DNA of 12,828 nucleotides from Candidatus Omnitrophota bacterium (GCA_030601015.1 JAUVUO010000015.1:1-12828); one strand, 5' to 3'. Counted from the first letter of the stretch, positions 1 through 7,700 are shown. The notes: generated from the letters alone by a model not told the origin. Translations and numbers: made by a program.

Positions 1-676
1 CCGGAATTCTTATTTCTTTTTTTACAAATTGGGTTCTGGCTTCTTTGCCGATAACTGTCTGAAAATTTCTCACTATCATATGATAAGGATGCGGGCCGAC
101 TACAGAACCTAGTAGGTAATAACTATCCCTGACATTTGTTACCCAATCTCTAAAAGCTTCGTTACAAGCATCTTTTAATGTTTTAGCCCCTGTTAAAACC
201 GGTATAACATTCGCGCCCAAAATTTTCATTCTAAAGACATTCATGATTTGCCTTTTTACATCTTCTTCACCCATATAAATATCACATTTTAACCCCATAA
301 GGCTTGAAACAGTAGCAACGGCTACTCCATGTTGGCCCGCACCTGTTTCTGCTATTATTCTCTTTTTACCCATAAACTTTGCTAAAAACACTTGGCCTAA
401 AGCATTATTAATTTTATGAGCTCCGGTATGAAGAAGGTCTTCTCTTTTTAAATAAATTTTAAGCCCTAACAATTTACTTAAATTCTCAGCATAATAAAGC
501 AGAGTGGGACGTCCGGCGTATTCTTTAAGATAAAAATTTACTTCCTTTATAAAATTTTTATCCTTCTTTGCTTTAGTATAAGATTTCTCTAACTCCTCCA
601 AACAAGAAGAAAGGGTCTCAGGTATAAACTTCCCTCCAAATTCTCCAAAATATCCTTTATCATTAGGTATTTTCAT
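1..676 (-). CDS. trpB: Tryptophan synthase beta chain, 3' part outside window
   Basis: Converts indole and L-serine to L-tryptophan with pyridoxal phosphate, normally in an alpha2-beta2 complex with TrpA. Only the N-terminal 225 residues are visible, of about 390-400 usual for the family, because the frame runs off the left edge without a stop. The start ATG (676-674) gives a normal N-terminus with [13 protein letters not shown] at residues 8-20. The PLP-binding lysine is K88 in HTGAHKIN, and the catalytic glutamate is E109 in [10 protein letters not shown]; both match the usual spacing. [11 protein letters not shown] and [14 protein letters not shown] follow, as in classical TrpB1. The start lies 19 nt after the trpF stop, with only a weak AAAGAG upstream, so it is probably translated as part of the operon. 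trpA may follow outside the window. Identity is near certain. Confidence 0.97.
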   Translation of the reverse strand, partial: MKIPNDKGYFGEFGGKFIPETLSSCLEELEKSYTKAKKDKNFIKEVNFYLKEYAGRPTLLYYAENLSKLLGLKIYLKREDLLHTGAHKINNALGQVFLAKFMGKKRIIAETGAGQHGVAVATVSSLMGLKCDIYMGEEDVKRQIMNVFRMKILGANVIPVLTGAKTLKDACNEAFRDWVTNVRDSYYLLGSVVGPHPYHMIVRNFQTVIGKEARTQFVKKEIRIP

Positions 677-695
677 AATCTCTTTTTTTATATTC

Positions 696-1313
696 TTAAT
701 TTGCTTTTTTTATAAATAAATCCACTAAATTTTTATCTTTTCTACCTACAAGCTGTTCAACTCCGCTGGCTATGTCAAAAGCATAAGGTTTTAATTTTTT
801 CACTTTATCTATATTATTCACATTAAGCCCGCCGGAAATAATCACTCGTTTCCCGGATTTAATAACCTCTGAAACATCATCTAAAAATGTATCTGATAAT
901 TTTTTAATCCCTTTAATTTTTTGCTCATATTTTATGTCAAACATATACGCGTCTATATGGTACAAAGAAATTTTGTTCATAATAGGCTTATCTTCCGGGA
1001 AAAATACTTTTATAATTTTAAATTTTTTTTTAAAAAAATTGCAGTATGCCGGAGATTCTTTACCATGGAATTGCAATACATCAAGATTTAATGTTGAAGC
1101 AATATCTAACACTTTATCTTTTTCTTCATCTAAAAAAACTCCAACTTTAATCATAAAAGGATCTAATTTATTAATTATTCTAGCAGCTTCTTGTTTCTTT
1201 ATATATCGCGGACTTTTTTTAGAAAATATAAAGCCTACAGCATCCGCGCCTTTTTCTGAACACAAAAGCGCGTCTTCTAAATTAGTTATTCCGCAAATTT
1301 TTATTTTTATCAT
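696..1313 (-). CDS. trpF: Phosphoribosylanthranilate isomerase
   Basis: Amadori rearrangement of N-(5'-phosphoribosyl)anthranilate to CdRP, the third step from chorismate to tryptophan. The 205 residues form a standard single (beta/alpha)8 barrel. KICGITN carries the catalytic base C7, and the catalytic acid is D126 in MFDIK; both match the well-studied Thermotoga numbering exactly. Phosphate-binding elements are SGGLNVNN (160-167) and ASGVE (182-186). Other family signatures are GADAVGFIF and QFHGKESP. One oddity is that the usual GG(T/S)G..F(D/N)W stretch after D126 is replaced by a lysine-rich [12 protein letters not shown]. The gene contains T9/A7 homopolymers at 1023-1038, but the frame is intact. 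No Shine-Dalgarno is evident; the ATG sits 3 nt after the stop of a small open frame inside the 1320-1515 block. It is separate from trpC, unlike the E. coli fusion. Confidence 0.95.
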   Translation of the reverse strand: MIKIKICGITNLEDALLCSEKGADAVGFIFSKKSPRYIKKQEAARIINKLDPFMIKVGVFLDEEKDKVLDIASTLNLDVLQFHGKESPAYCNFFKKKFKIIKVFFPEDKPIMNKISLYHIDAYMFDIKYEQKIKGIKKLSDTFLDDVSEVIKSGKRVIISGGLNVNNIDKVKKLKPYAFDIASGVEQLVGRKDKNLVDLFIKKAN

Positions 1314-1319
1314 AATTTA

Positions 1320-1515
1320 ATTAACCCAAATAATGCGGTTAGCAGTATTTACCCGGAGGGCCGACTCCAAAATTTCCACGGGAAAATTTGAAAAAGCCGA
1401 GGTTACCTTAGAAAAATACGAAGGTACTATTTTGTACATCGCAGTTTTCACATAACTGTTTCGTTTGTTATTCATTGCGTATATAAGTTTTTTCAAATAC
1501 ATTTTTCGGGTTAAT
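1320..1515. repeat. MITE-like block with imperfect terminal inverted repeats
   Basis: The trpC-trpF spacer (258 nt) is mostly filled by a block bounded by ATTAACCCAAATAATGCG (1320-1337) and, inverted at 1498-1515, ATTAACCCGAAAAATGTA. These agree at 14 of 18 positions, with the outer 8 identical. Inside is a short hairpin at 1368-1390 (10-bp stem with one mismatch, 3-nt loop). A 61-codon minus-strand frame (1502-1317, ending RIIWVN) spans almost the whole block. It matches no family I recognise, has no clear ribosome-binding site, and its last codons are the terminal repeat itself, so I do not call it a gene. I see no clear target-site duplication. The block resembles a small non-autonomous element or dispersed intergenic repeat; a chance inverted repeat or a real small gene remains possible. 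Confidence 0.35.
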
Positions 1516-1571
1516 CTATAAAAAGTATAAATACTACTCCTTTTCCATTTTTATTTTCAACCCCATAAACA

Positions 1572-2351
1572 TTAACTGTCTATATTTAATTCCCTTAATT
1601 TTCCTTCAATATCTTCAGCTGTCATAAAAGTACTACCTACAAGAACAGCATCAATACCCAGGCCCTTTAAAAGCAATACTTCCTTAAAAGAGCTAATCCC
1701 GCTTTCGCTAACTCTAACCACACCTTCAGGAATAAAAGGAACCAGATTTTTAGAACGCTCTAAATTAATTTGAAAAGTATGTAGGTTGCGGTTATTAATT
1801 CCTATAATATCTACTCCAAATTTGAGAACTTTTTTTAATTCTTTCTCAGTATGAACTTCAACCAGAACATCCATACCTAATTCCCGACTCAAGTTGTATA
1901 AATATTTTAATTTTTTTTCATCTAAAATACCCATAATAAGAAGAATAGCATCCGCGCCAACAGCTCTTGACTCTAAAACCTGAACTTCATCGAGCACAAA
2001 ATCTTTCCGAAGAACCGGTAAATTTATTGTCTTTTTAATTTCTTCGATATAATTTATCTTTCCTAAAAAAAAATCTTCTTCCGTAATCACAGATATCGCG
2101 TTTACCTTCATTCTTTCAAATTGTTTAGCCAACTCTATAGGATTAAAATCTTTTCGCAATATTCCGGCGGAAGGAGAAGCCTGCTTTATCTCCGCGATCA
2201 AAGACATTTTACCTTCTCTTTTTATAGCTTTTTTAAATGATATGGGCACAGGGGCCTTTTTGATTAAAGATAAAAATCCTTCACGATTTTTCTTCAAAAC
2301 CTCAATTCTTTTCTTTTTTGTCTCTATAATAAGTGAAAGTGTTTTATGCAT
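1572..2351 (-). CDS. trpC: Indole-3-glycerol-phosphate synthase
   Basis: Closes the ring of CdRP to indole-3-glycerol phosphate with loss of CO2 and water. It is 259 residues, normal for a stand-alone TrpC barrel. Key motifs are LIAEIKQASPSAG (E54, K56), the acid lysine in LRKDF (K116), VEVH (E165), INNRNL (N186) and VSESGI (214-219), all in the expected order on successive beta strands. The last strand ends in AVLVGSTFM, which binds phosphate. The ATG at 2351 overlaps the end of trpD by 8 nt (AATGCATAA), with no independent Shine-Dalgarno, so translation is probably coupled to trpD. The gene is not fused to trpF. After its stop comes a 258-nt spacer that breaks the otherwise tight D-C packing. 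Confidence 0.97.
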   Translation of the reverse strand: MHKTLSLIIETKKKRIEVLKKNREGFLSLIKKAPVPISFKKAIKREGKMSLIAEIKQASPSAGILRKDFNPIELAKQFERMKVNAISVITEEDFFLGKINYIEEIKKTINLPVLRKDFVLDEVQVLESRAVGADAILLIMGILDEKKLKYLYNLSRELGMDVLVEVHTEKELKKVLKFGVDIIGINNRNLHTFQINLERSKNLVPFIPEGVVRVSESGISSFKEVLLLKGLGIDAVLVGSTFMTAEDIEGKLRELNIDS

Positions 2352-3390
2352 TTTTATCTAAAAATTTTTTAAATTCTGTGAATTTATCCTTAGCCTTCCC
2401 ATTATCGATTAATTTGGCCGCTAACTTAACACCTTTTTTAAAATCTTCTACTTTGCCCAGGAGATAAAAACACGCCGCCGCGTTAGCTAGAACAATATCC
2501 CTCGTAGGCCCGGATTTACCTTTTAAAATATTTTTTATAACTCTAGCCGACTCATTTTTATTTTTAACAATTATTTCTTCCACTTTAATCGTTTTCAACC
2601 CAAAACTTGAAGGGCTCAGTGAAAAATTAGTTATTTTTTTATTGTTTATAAAAGATACCTCTGTCCGGCCGGTCAAACTTATTTCATCTTTTAAATCTTT
2701 ACCGAAAACAACAAAGGCTCTTTTTACTCCCAACTTTTTTAGGACCCTGGCTAAAACCGGAACTAAATCCTTACTATATACCCCTAAAAGCTGATAATTA
2801 GCAAACGCCGGATTACAAAGCGGGCCTAAAATATTAAATATTGTCCTTATCCCGATTTCCCTTCTTATCTGACCCACTTCTTTTAAAGCCGGATGATATA
2901 ACGGCGCATATAAAAACCCTATGCCTATTTTTTTAATTGCTTCTTCCATTACTGAACCGGGTACTGAAATATTTATACCCATAGCTTCCAAAACATCCGC
3001 GCTTCCGCAGCTTGAAGACATCGCCCTATTTCCATGTTTAGCAACCTTTACTCCCAAGGAACTCACTACAAAACCCACTGCCGTTGATATGTTAAATTTA
3101 TTCAATCCTGAACCACCTGTGCCGCAGGTATCCATAATTTGCTGATTTTTATCTTCCAGGCATAAAAAGGCCTCACCTTTAACATTTAGTTTATTAGCTC
3201 TTTCTCTTATAACTGTTGCCGCGGCAAAAATTTCATCTTCAACTTCTCCTTTCATTTTTAATGAAGTCAAAAATGCCGCGATTTGTGAAAAAGCAGCTTG
3301 ATGATCAAATATTTCTTCAAATACCTGTTTTGACTCTTTAAAATTAAGATTTTTTTTGTTAGTTAATTTATATATTGCTTCTCTTATCAT
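2344..3390 (-). CDS. trpD: Anthranilate phosphoribosyltransferase
   Basis: Transfers phosphoribose from PRPP to anthranilate. It is 348 residues, the usual length, and not fused to trpG. A small helical N-terminal domain is followed by the nucleoside-phosphorylase-like alpha/beta domain. Motifs are DTCGTGGSG (87-95, PRPP loop), KFNIST (98-103), VAKHGNRAMSSSCGSADVLE (116-135), IGIRTIFNILGPLCNPA (179-194), the metal-binding DE pair in LKDEISL (D235, E236) and GPTRDIVLANAAA (294-306). The PRPP loop normally reads GTGGDG; here Ser94 replaces the Asp. A Shine-Dalgarno-like GGTGGAG lies at 3401-3407. It is followed by three staggered ATGs, of which only the third (3390-3388) opens the gene. A 79-nt spacer with an A+T-rich hairpin (3437-3454) separates it from trpG. 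Confidence 0.96.
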   Translation of the reverse strand: MIREAIYKLTNKKNLNFKESKQVFEEIFDHQAAFSQIAAFLTSLKMKGEVEDEIFAAATVIRERANKLNVKGEAFLCLEDKNQQIMDTCGTGGSGLNKFNISTAVGFVVSSLGVKVAKHGNRAMSSSCGSADVLEAMGINISVPGSVMEEAIKKIGIGFLYAPLYHPALKEVGQIRREIGIRTIFNILGPLCNPAFANYQLLGVYSKDLVPVLARVLKKLGVKRAFVVFGKDLKDEISLTGRTEVSFINNKKITNFSLSPSSFGLKTIKVEEIIVKNKNESARVIKNILKGKSGPTRDIVLANAAACFYLLGKVEDFKKGVKLAAKLIDNGKAKDKFTEFKKFLDKNA

Positions 3391-3469
3391 GTCATGTCAT
3401 CTCCACCTGTTACATTTGTAAATTAATATATCCACATTAAACATTTTAGTTTAAATTAAAAAATACCGT

Positions 3470-4036
3470 TTACAATTTTAAAAAATTATTTAGGATTTTC
3501 TTCCCTTCTACCGTCAAAATAGATTCCGGGTGAAATTGAACTCCATATAAAGGAAAACCCTTCATTTTAACTCCCATTATTATACCATCTTTAGTCCAAG
3601 CAGTGATAATCAAATTTTTTGTTAACCTATCTTTATCTATAATCAAAGAATGATACCTCGTAGCCGCAAAAGGATTTTTAATACCCGCAAAGATATCTTT
3701 AGCATTATGATGAATAAATGAAGTTTTCCCATGCATAATGTTAGGTGCTTTTATAATAAAACTTTTAAAAGCAGCCCCAATACATTGATGGCCTAAACAA
3801 ACTCCTAAAATCGGTATTTTTCTGTAAAATTCTTTTATAACTTCACTGCTAATACCCGCGTTTTTCGGCCTGCCCGGCCCGGGTGAAATAACTATTCTTT
3901 TAAATTTTAATTTTTTAATCTCATCTAAAGTAATTTTATCATTTCTATATACTACAGTCTTTGCTCCTAACTCTTGCAAGTATTGAACCAAATTGTAGGT
4001 AAAAGAATCGTAATTATCTATTACTAGGACATTCAT
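3470..4036 (-). CDS. trpG: Anthranilate synthase glutamine amidotransferase subunit
   Basis: Class I glutamine amidotransferase that hands ammonia to the TrpE (or PabB) subunit for anthranilate or aminodeoxychorismate synthesis. From the ATG at 4036 it is 188 residues, starting MNVLVIDNYDSFTYN like the family. A second ATG two codons upstream (4042) is also possible. The catalytic triad is visible: the Cys nucleophile in GVCLGHQ (C80), and His and Glu in QFHPES (H169, E171). ISPGPGRP forms the oxyanion region, and APNIMHGKTS is typical of the TrpG/PabA group. Its place at the head of the trp genes favours TrpG, but sequence alone cannot exclude a dual PabA role. No trpE is adjacent; the preceding gene is murA. 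No good ribosome-binding site is seen. Confidence 0.93.
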   Translation of the reverse strand: MNVLVIDNYDSFTYNLVQYLQELGAKTVVYRNDKITLDEIKKLKFKRIVISPGPGRPKNAGISSEVIKEFYRKIPILGVCLGHQCIGAAFKSFIIKAPNIMHGKTSFIHHNAKDIFAGIKNPFAATRYHSLIIDKDRLTKNLIITAWTKDGIIMGVKMKGFPLYGVQFHPESILTVEGKKILNNFLKL

Positions 4037-4061
4037 AATCATTAATATTTTACAGCGCGCC

Positions 4062-4091
4062 TACTTGCCCCGCAGCGAAGCGGCCAAGGTA
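4062..4091. repeat. GC-rich imperfect hairpin between murA and trpG
   Basis: This short G+C-rich palindrome stands out in an A+T-rich spacer of about 70 nt. Read on the minus strand, the core CCGC-TTCGCT-GCGG is extended outward, past a small internal loop, by TTG/CAA and then TAC/GTA with one bulged base. There is no U-tract after it on the minus strand; the run of seven T lies upstream, just after the murA stop. It is therefore not a canonical intrinsic terminator for murA. It could be a REP-type dispersed palindrome or an RNA structure ahead of trpG. The hairpin is visible; its role is unknown. Confidence 0.4.
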
Positions 4092-4111
4092 TCTGCCTGG
4101 AAAAAAATTGT

Positions 4112-5374
4112 TTATTGCTTTTGTCTTTTTATCTTTGCTCCTACGTTTTTTAGTTTATTCTCTATTCTCTCATAACCTCTATCAATATGATAGACTCTTA
4201 AAATTTCAGTTTTACCTTCAGCGGCCAGGCCGGCTATTACCAAAGCAGCTGATGCCCTCAAATCCGATGCCATTATTTCAGCACCATGAAGCATATTTTT
4301 TCCTTCAATTATAGCATAAGAACCGCTTCTTTGAATAGAAGCTCCCATTCGATTAAGTTCCGCTACATGCATAAATCTATCCGGATACACTTTCTCCGCG
4401 ATTAAAGAAACCCCTTCCACCAAACAAAGGCAAGCCATAAACTGAGCTTGGAGATCTGTAGGAAACCCTGGATAAGCCAAAGTAGTTATATTTGCCGGTT
4501 TAAGTTTTCCTTTAGGATTTATAAAAATCGATTGTTCCTTATCAATATCAACAGACACACCCATATCTCGAACAACTTCTATAACAGAGATTAAATCCAT
4601 AGGACTTGATCCTTCAATTTTCAAAGGAGACCTTGCGGCTATACTGGCTGCTATAAAAGTTCCGGTCTCGATTCTATCCGGTATAATTTCAAATTCACAT
4701 CCTTTAAGTTTTTTTACACCTTTTATTTTAAGCAAACTAGTTCCTTCGCCTGTAATATCCGCTCCCATTTTTTTCAAAAACATACTTAAACATTTTATTT
4801 CCGGTTCACAAGCCGCGTGTTCTATAATAGTTTCATCTTTAGATAAAACCGCAGCCATCATTACATTAGCAGTTGCAAGAACAGAAGACCCAAAAGCTCC
4901 CCCCAAATAGATATGAGCCCCTTTCAACCCATTTGTTTTTGCCTGGCAATACCCTTTGTCTATATTAATTTCCGAACCCAGAGCTTTTAATCCTTTTATA
5001 TGCAAATCTACCGGCCTAGCTCCAATAACACATCCGCCGGGAAGAGCTACTCTGGCTTTTTTACGTTTTGCCAAAAGCGGCCCTAAACAGCAAAACGATG
5101 CCCGCATAGTACGAACCAATTTATAAGGAGCAACAAAACTTTTGTTACTTTTCGTTTTTATAATTAAAGTATTATTCTCAAAATTTATTTCTTTACCTAA
5201 ACACTCTAATATTTTTATCATGGTCCGTATATCCATAAGGTTGGGAACATTACGAATAATACATTCATCATCTGTAAGTATCGTTGCCGCAATAACCGGT
5301 AAAGCAGCATTTTTTGATCCGCTAATAGTTATTATTCCCGATAACTTTGATTTATGAACTATGAATTTATCCAT
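4112..5374 (-). CDS. murA: UDP-N-acetylglucosamine 1-carboxyvinyltransferase
   Basis: Transfers enolpyruvate from PEP to UDP-GlcNAc in the cytoplasm, the first committed step of peptidoglycan synthesis. The 420 residues match the family length. The N-terminal SGSKNAALP (K21, N22) binds substrate. The loop LPGGCVIGARPVDLH places the catalytic Cys exactly at C115, with R120 after it. YPGFPTDLQAQF holds the catalytic Asp (D307, matching E. coli D305), and DLRASAALVIAGLAAEG carries the late substrate-binding Arg. With Cys rather than Asp at 115 the enzyme should be of the fosfomycin-sensitive type (inference). It lies 137 nt after prmC and about 75 nt before trpG. The ATG at 5374 aligns with the E. 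coli start (MDKF). Only a weak GGGG precedes it. Confidence 0.97.
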   Translation of the reverse strand: MDKFIVHKSKLSGIITISGSKNAALPVIAATILTDDECIIRNVPNLMDIRTMIKILECLGKEINFENNTLIIKTKSNKSFVAPYKLVRTMRASFCCLGPLLAKRKKARVALPGGCVIGARPVDLHIKGLKALGSEINIDKGYCQAKTNGLKGAHIYLGGAFGSSVLATANVMMAAVLSKDETIIEHAACEPEIKCLSMFLKKMGADITGEGTSLLKIKGVKKLKGCEFEIIPDRIETGTFIAASIAARSPLKIEGSSPMDLISVIEVVRDMGVSVDIDKEQSIFINPKGKLKPANITTLAYPGFPTDLQAQFMACLCLVEGVSLIAEKVYPDRFMHVAELNRMGASIQRSGSYAIIEGKNMLHGAEIMASDLRASAALVIAGLAAEGKTEILRVYHIDRGYERIENKLKNVGAKIKRQKQ

Positions 5375-5511
5375 ATTTTCTACCCCATTTTCAAAAGTCT
5401 GTCAAAAATTCATTACCAAACAGATACCAACCACAGAAGCTTTATCTTCATACTTATTAACCAACAGATCACGGCCTGCCCCTCCGATTTTTCAATTTTT
5501 CTGATTCTAAC

Positions 5512-6324
5512 TTATTTATCTTTCCGTCTTAAAACAATTCCTCTAAAATGTCCGGAATAATCTTTTATCCACTCTAAAATTTCATAAAATTTTGTATTCC
5601 TGATTATCTTTTCTATCCAATCTTTATGTTTATAACCAATTTCTAAAATAAGAAAACCGTTATCTTTCAAATATAAATAAGCCTGATTTAAAATCTTATT
5701 TATGAAAAGCAACCCTTCTTTCCCGGCATAGAGAGCCGTCGCGGGTTCATATTTCAAAGATTCGTTAATAAACCCTGTTTCAACATACGGAGGATTAGAA
5801 ACTATCAAATCAAAACTTTTGTATTTGAATCCTTTTAATAAATCGCTATTAATTAAATGAATATCGGTATTATGAAAATTTTTGTTTGATTGAGCCACTT
5901 CAATAGCCTTTATACTTATATCTGAAGAAAAAATAACAGACCCATCCTTTAATGTTTTTTTTATACTTATAGCAATATTTCCGCATCCGCAGCACAAATC
6001 CAAAATAAAATTTAAACAATTATTCTTTATTATTTCTATGCTCTTTTCAACAATTAATTCTGTTTCTTTTCGCGGAATCAAAACATTATCGTTAACTTTA
6101 AATTGCCAACCAAAAAAATCCTCTTTACCAAGAATATAAGCCAAAGGGACACCTTTGACATAAGCCTGTTTAATTTTTTCAAGTCTTATCAATTTTTCGG
6201 AGTCTATATTGGTTTTTTGTTCTAATAATAAATATTTGGAAGAGAAAATATTTTCAAGAAGATACCTTAAATCCGTATCACTAAAAATAATTCTATTGGT
6301 TTTAAACCAGTCCTTTAGCTTCAT
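5512..6324 (-). CDS. prmC: Peptide chain release factor N5-glutamine methyltransferase
   Basis: Methylates the glutamine of the GGQ motif in release factors, using S-adenosylmethionine, and so raises termination efficiency. It is 270 residues: an N-terminal helical release-factor-binding domain with [13 protein letters not shown] (60-72), then VLIPRKETE (82-90) and a Rossmann methyltransferase fold. The SAM loop [13 protein letters not shown] (108-120) is a Cys-rich version of the usual DLGTGSG. The catalytic NPPY is at 177-180, followed by the family-typical [14 protein letters not shown]. The ATG at 6324 lies inside the end of prfA (23-nt overlap), so enzyme and substrate are probably translationally coupled. 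This prfA-prmC pairing is common in bacteria. Confidence 0.96.
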   Translation of the reverse strand: MKLKDWFKTNRIIFSDTDLRYLLENIFSSKYLLLEQKTNIDSEKLIRLEKIKQAYVKGVPLAYILGKEDFFGWQFKVNDNVLIPRKETELIVEKSIEIIKNNCLNFILDLCCGCGNIAISIKKTLKDGSVIFSSDISIKAIEVAQSNKNFHNTDIHLINSDLLKGFKYKSFDLIVSNPPYVETGFINESLKYEPATALYAGKEGLLFINKILNQAYLYLKDNGFLILEIGYKHKDWIEKIIRNTKFYEILEWIKDYSGHFRGIVLRRKDK

Positions 6325-7372
6325 AAATTTTTTTTCTCTCTTCTTTAATTAAAGATTTAACTATTTCTTCAAGATCACCTTCTAAAATTGCTTCAAGTTT
6401 ATACAATGTTAAATTTATTCTATGGTCAGTGACTCTTCTTTCAGGAAAATTATAAGTCCTAATCTTTTCACTGCGGTCTCCGGTTCCCACCTGAACACGT
6501 CTCTTGTCAATCTGTTTAGCATATTCTTCTCTTTGAATTTTTTCCATTATTCTGGCTTTAATTACTCGAAACGCTTTTCCACGATTTTTAATCTGCGACC
6601 GCTCATCCTGACAACAAACTACTGTTCCCGTAGGAAGATGGGTCATTCTTACCGCGGAGTCAGTAACATTTACATGCTGTCCTCCGGCTCCTGAAGAACG
6701 ATAAGTATCTATTTTTAAATCATCAGGATTAATTTTCAACTCAACTTCTTTGGGTTCTATCAATACCGCGACTGTTACCGTAGATGTATGAACCCTTCCT
6801 CCGGACTCCGTAACAGGAACACGCTGAACACGATGAACACCACTTTCAAATTTAAGATGACTTCCCGCGCCCCTGCCTTTCACAGAAAAAATTATTTCTT
6901 TGTATCCCCCGATCTCTGTATCATTTGAACTCAAAACTTCAATTTTCCAATTCTTTATTTCCCCAAATTTGGAATACATTTTAAATAAAGTAGCTGCAAA
7001 AAGAGCTGATTCTTCACCTCCGGCAGCCGCTCTTATTTCAATAATAATATCCCTATCATCCTCATCTTTTTCAAAAATTTTGTCTTCAATCTTCTCATCA
7101 ATATCTTTAATCTTAATTTCTAACAAAGACAATTCTTCCCGGGCTAAATCATGAATCTCCCGATCTTCATTAGTATCAGATAACATTACTGAAAGATTTT
7201 CCTTCTCCTTCAAATAACTATCTTTTTTATTACATAGATTAATAATCTTTTCAAGGTAAGAAAATCGCTTAGTTATCTCAGCATACTTATCTCTATCTTT
7301 AATAATATCCTCTTGAGATAACTGATTAGATATGCTTTCGTACTCTTTCTTCAATCTTTCAGAATTAATCAT
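6302..7372 (-). CDS. prfA: Peptide chain release factor 1
   Basis: Recognises UAA and UAG stop codons in the ribosomal A site and triggers peptide release. It is 356 residues, full length for RF1. An N-terminal coiled-coil-rich domain (about 1-100) is followed by [12 protein letters not shown] (111-122). The codon-recognition PxT tripeptide is P186-V187-T188 within [17 protein letters not shown]. The peptidyl-hydrolysis GGQ is at 230-232 in [10 protein letters not shown]. The C-terminal [18 protein letters not shown] is an RF1 signature. The PVT tripeptide and the absence of any internal frameshift site argue against RF2. The start ATG (7372) follows an 85-nt spacer after rpmE and has no obvious Shine-Dalgarno. 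prmC overlaps its 3' end. Confidence 0.97.
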   Translation of the reverse strand: MINSERLKKEYESISNQLSQEDIIKDRDKYAEITKRFSYLEKIINLCNKKDSYLKEKENLSVMLSDTNEDREIHDLAREELSLLEIKIKDIDEKIEDKIFEKDEDDRDIIIEIRAAAGGEESALFAATLFKMYSKFGEIKNWKIEVLSSNDTEIGGYKEIIFSVKGRGAGSHLKFESGVHRVQRVPVTESGGRVHTSTVTVAVLIEPKEVELKINPDDLKIDTYRSSGAGGQHVNVTDSAVRMTHLPTGTVVCCQDERSQIKNRGKAFRVIKARIMEKIQREEYAKQIDKRRVQVGTGDRSEKIRTYNFPERRVTDHRINLTLYKLEAILEGDLEEIVKSLIKEERKKIYEAKGLV

Positions 7373-7457
7373 TTTTAAGGTAGGAATTTTTAATCTTATC
7401 CGTTAATTCAGCTTAACCGTCCAAATTAATTTTATACCAATTACTAATTTATCAAAA

Positions 7458-7661
7458 TTAACCCTTTTTCCCATATTTCTTCAAAAACTTATCAACCCTG
7501 CCTTCCGAATCAACAAACCTCTGTTTACCGGTAAAAAATGGGTGGCATTTAGAACAAATTTCCACATTAATTGTTTTTTTAGTTGACCGAGTGTGTATCA
7601 CATTTCCACAAGCACACATCATTGTTGATTCTTCATAACTTGGATGCCCTTTCTTTTTCAT
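7458..7661 (-). CDS. rpmE: 50S ribosomal protein bL31, zinc-binding type
   Basis: Bacterial-specific large-subunit protein that bridges the subunits near 5S rRNA. It is 67 residues, normal for the family. Four zinc ligands are present as C16-x-C18 (CACGN) and C36-x2-C39 (CSKCHPF), so this is the C+ form rather than the zinc-free paralogue. The family signature [17 protein letters not shown] follows. It has one of the strongest Shine-Dalgarno sites in the window, AGGAGG at 7668-7673, six bases before the ATG. A 198-nt spacer separates it from rho and contains a promoter-like site and hairpins, suggesting its own regulation. Confidence 0.97.
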   Translation of the reverse strand: MKKKGHPSYEESTMMCACGNVIHTRSTKKTINVEICSKCHPFFTGKQRFVDSEGRVDKFLKKYGKKG

Positions 7662-7700
7662 CTTAAACCTCCTAAATAATCCGTATTACACAAAATATTG

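Noticed and set aside
1023..1038. T9/A7 homopolymers in trpF as a frameshift site
   Set aside because: The frame is open and colinear with the TrpF family on both sides; there is no sign of a shift.
934..1320. 128-codon plus-strand open frame
   Set aside because: Entirely antisense to trpF, whose motifs are unmistakable; no recognisable domain and no ribosome-binding site.
1317..1502. 61-codon minus-strand frame as a real gene
   Set aside because: No ribosome-binding site or family match, and its C-terminus is encoded by the terminal inverted repeat. Described under the repeat block instead.
4062..4091. Hairpin as an intrinsic terminator of murA
   Set aside because: No U-tract follows the stem in the direction of transcription; the T-run lies before it.
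4043..4111. T-box or trp attenuator before trpG
   Set aside because: The spacer is too short for a T-box, shows no TGGN-type specifier or leader peptide with Trp codons, and has no terminator U-tract.
5377..5405. TTGACA-17-TAGAAA promoter-like site before murA
   Set aside because: The -35 is perfect, but the predicted transcript start would fall at or just inside the murA start codon, and the -10 matches only four of six bases.
7400..7419. Small hairpin between rpmE and prfA
   Set aside because: Seven-pair stem with a G-G mismatch and no U-tract; too weak to assign a role.
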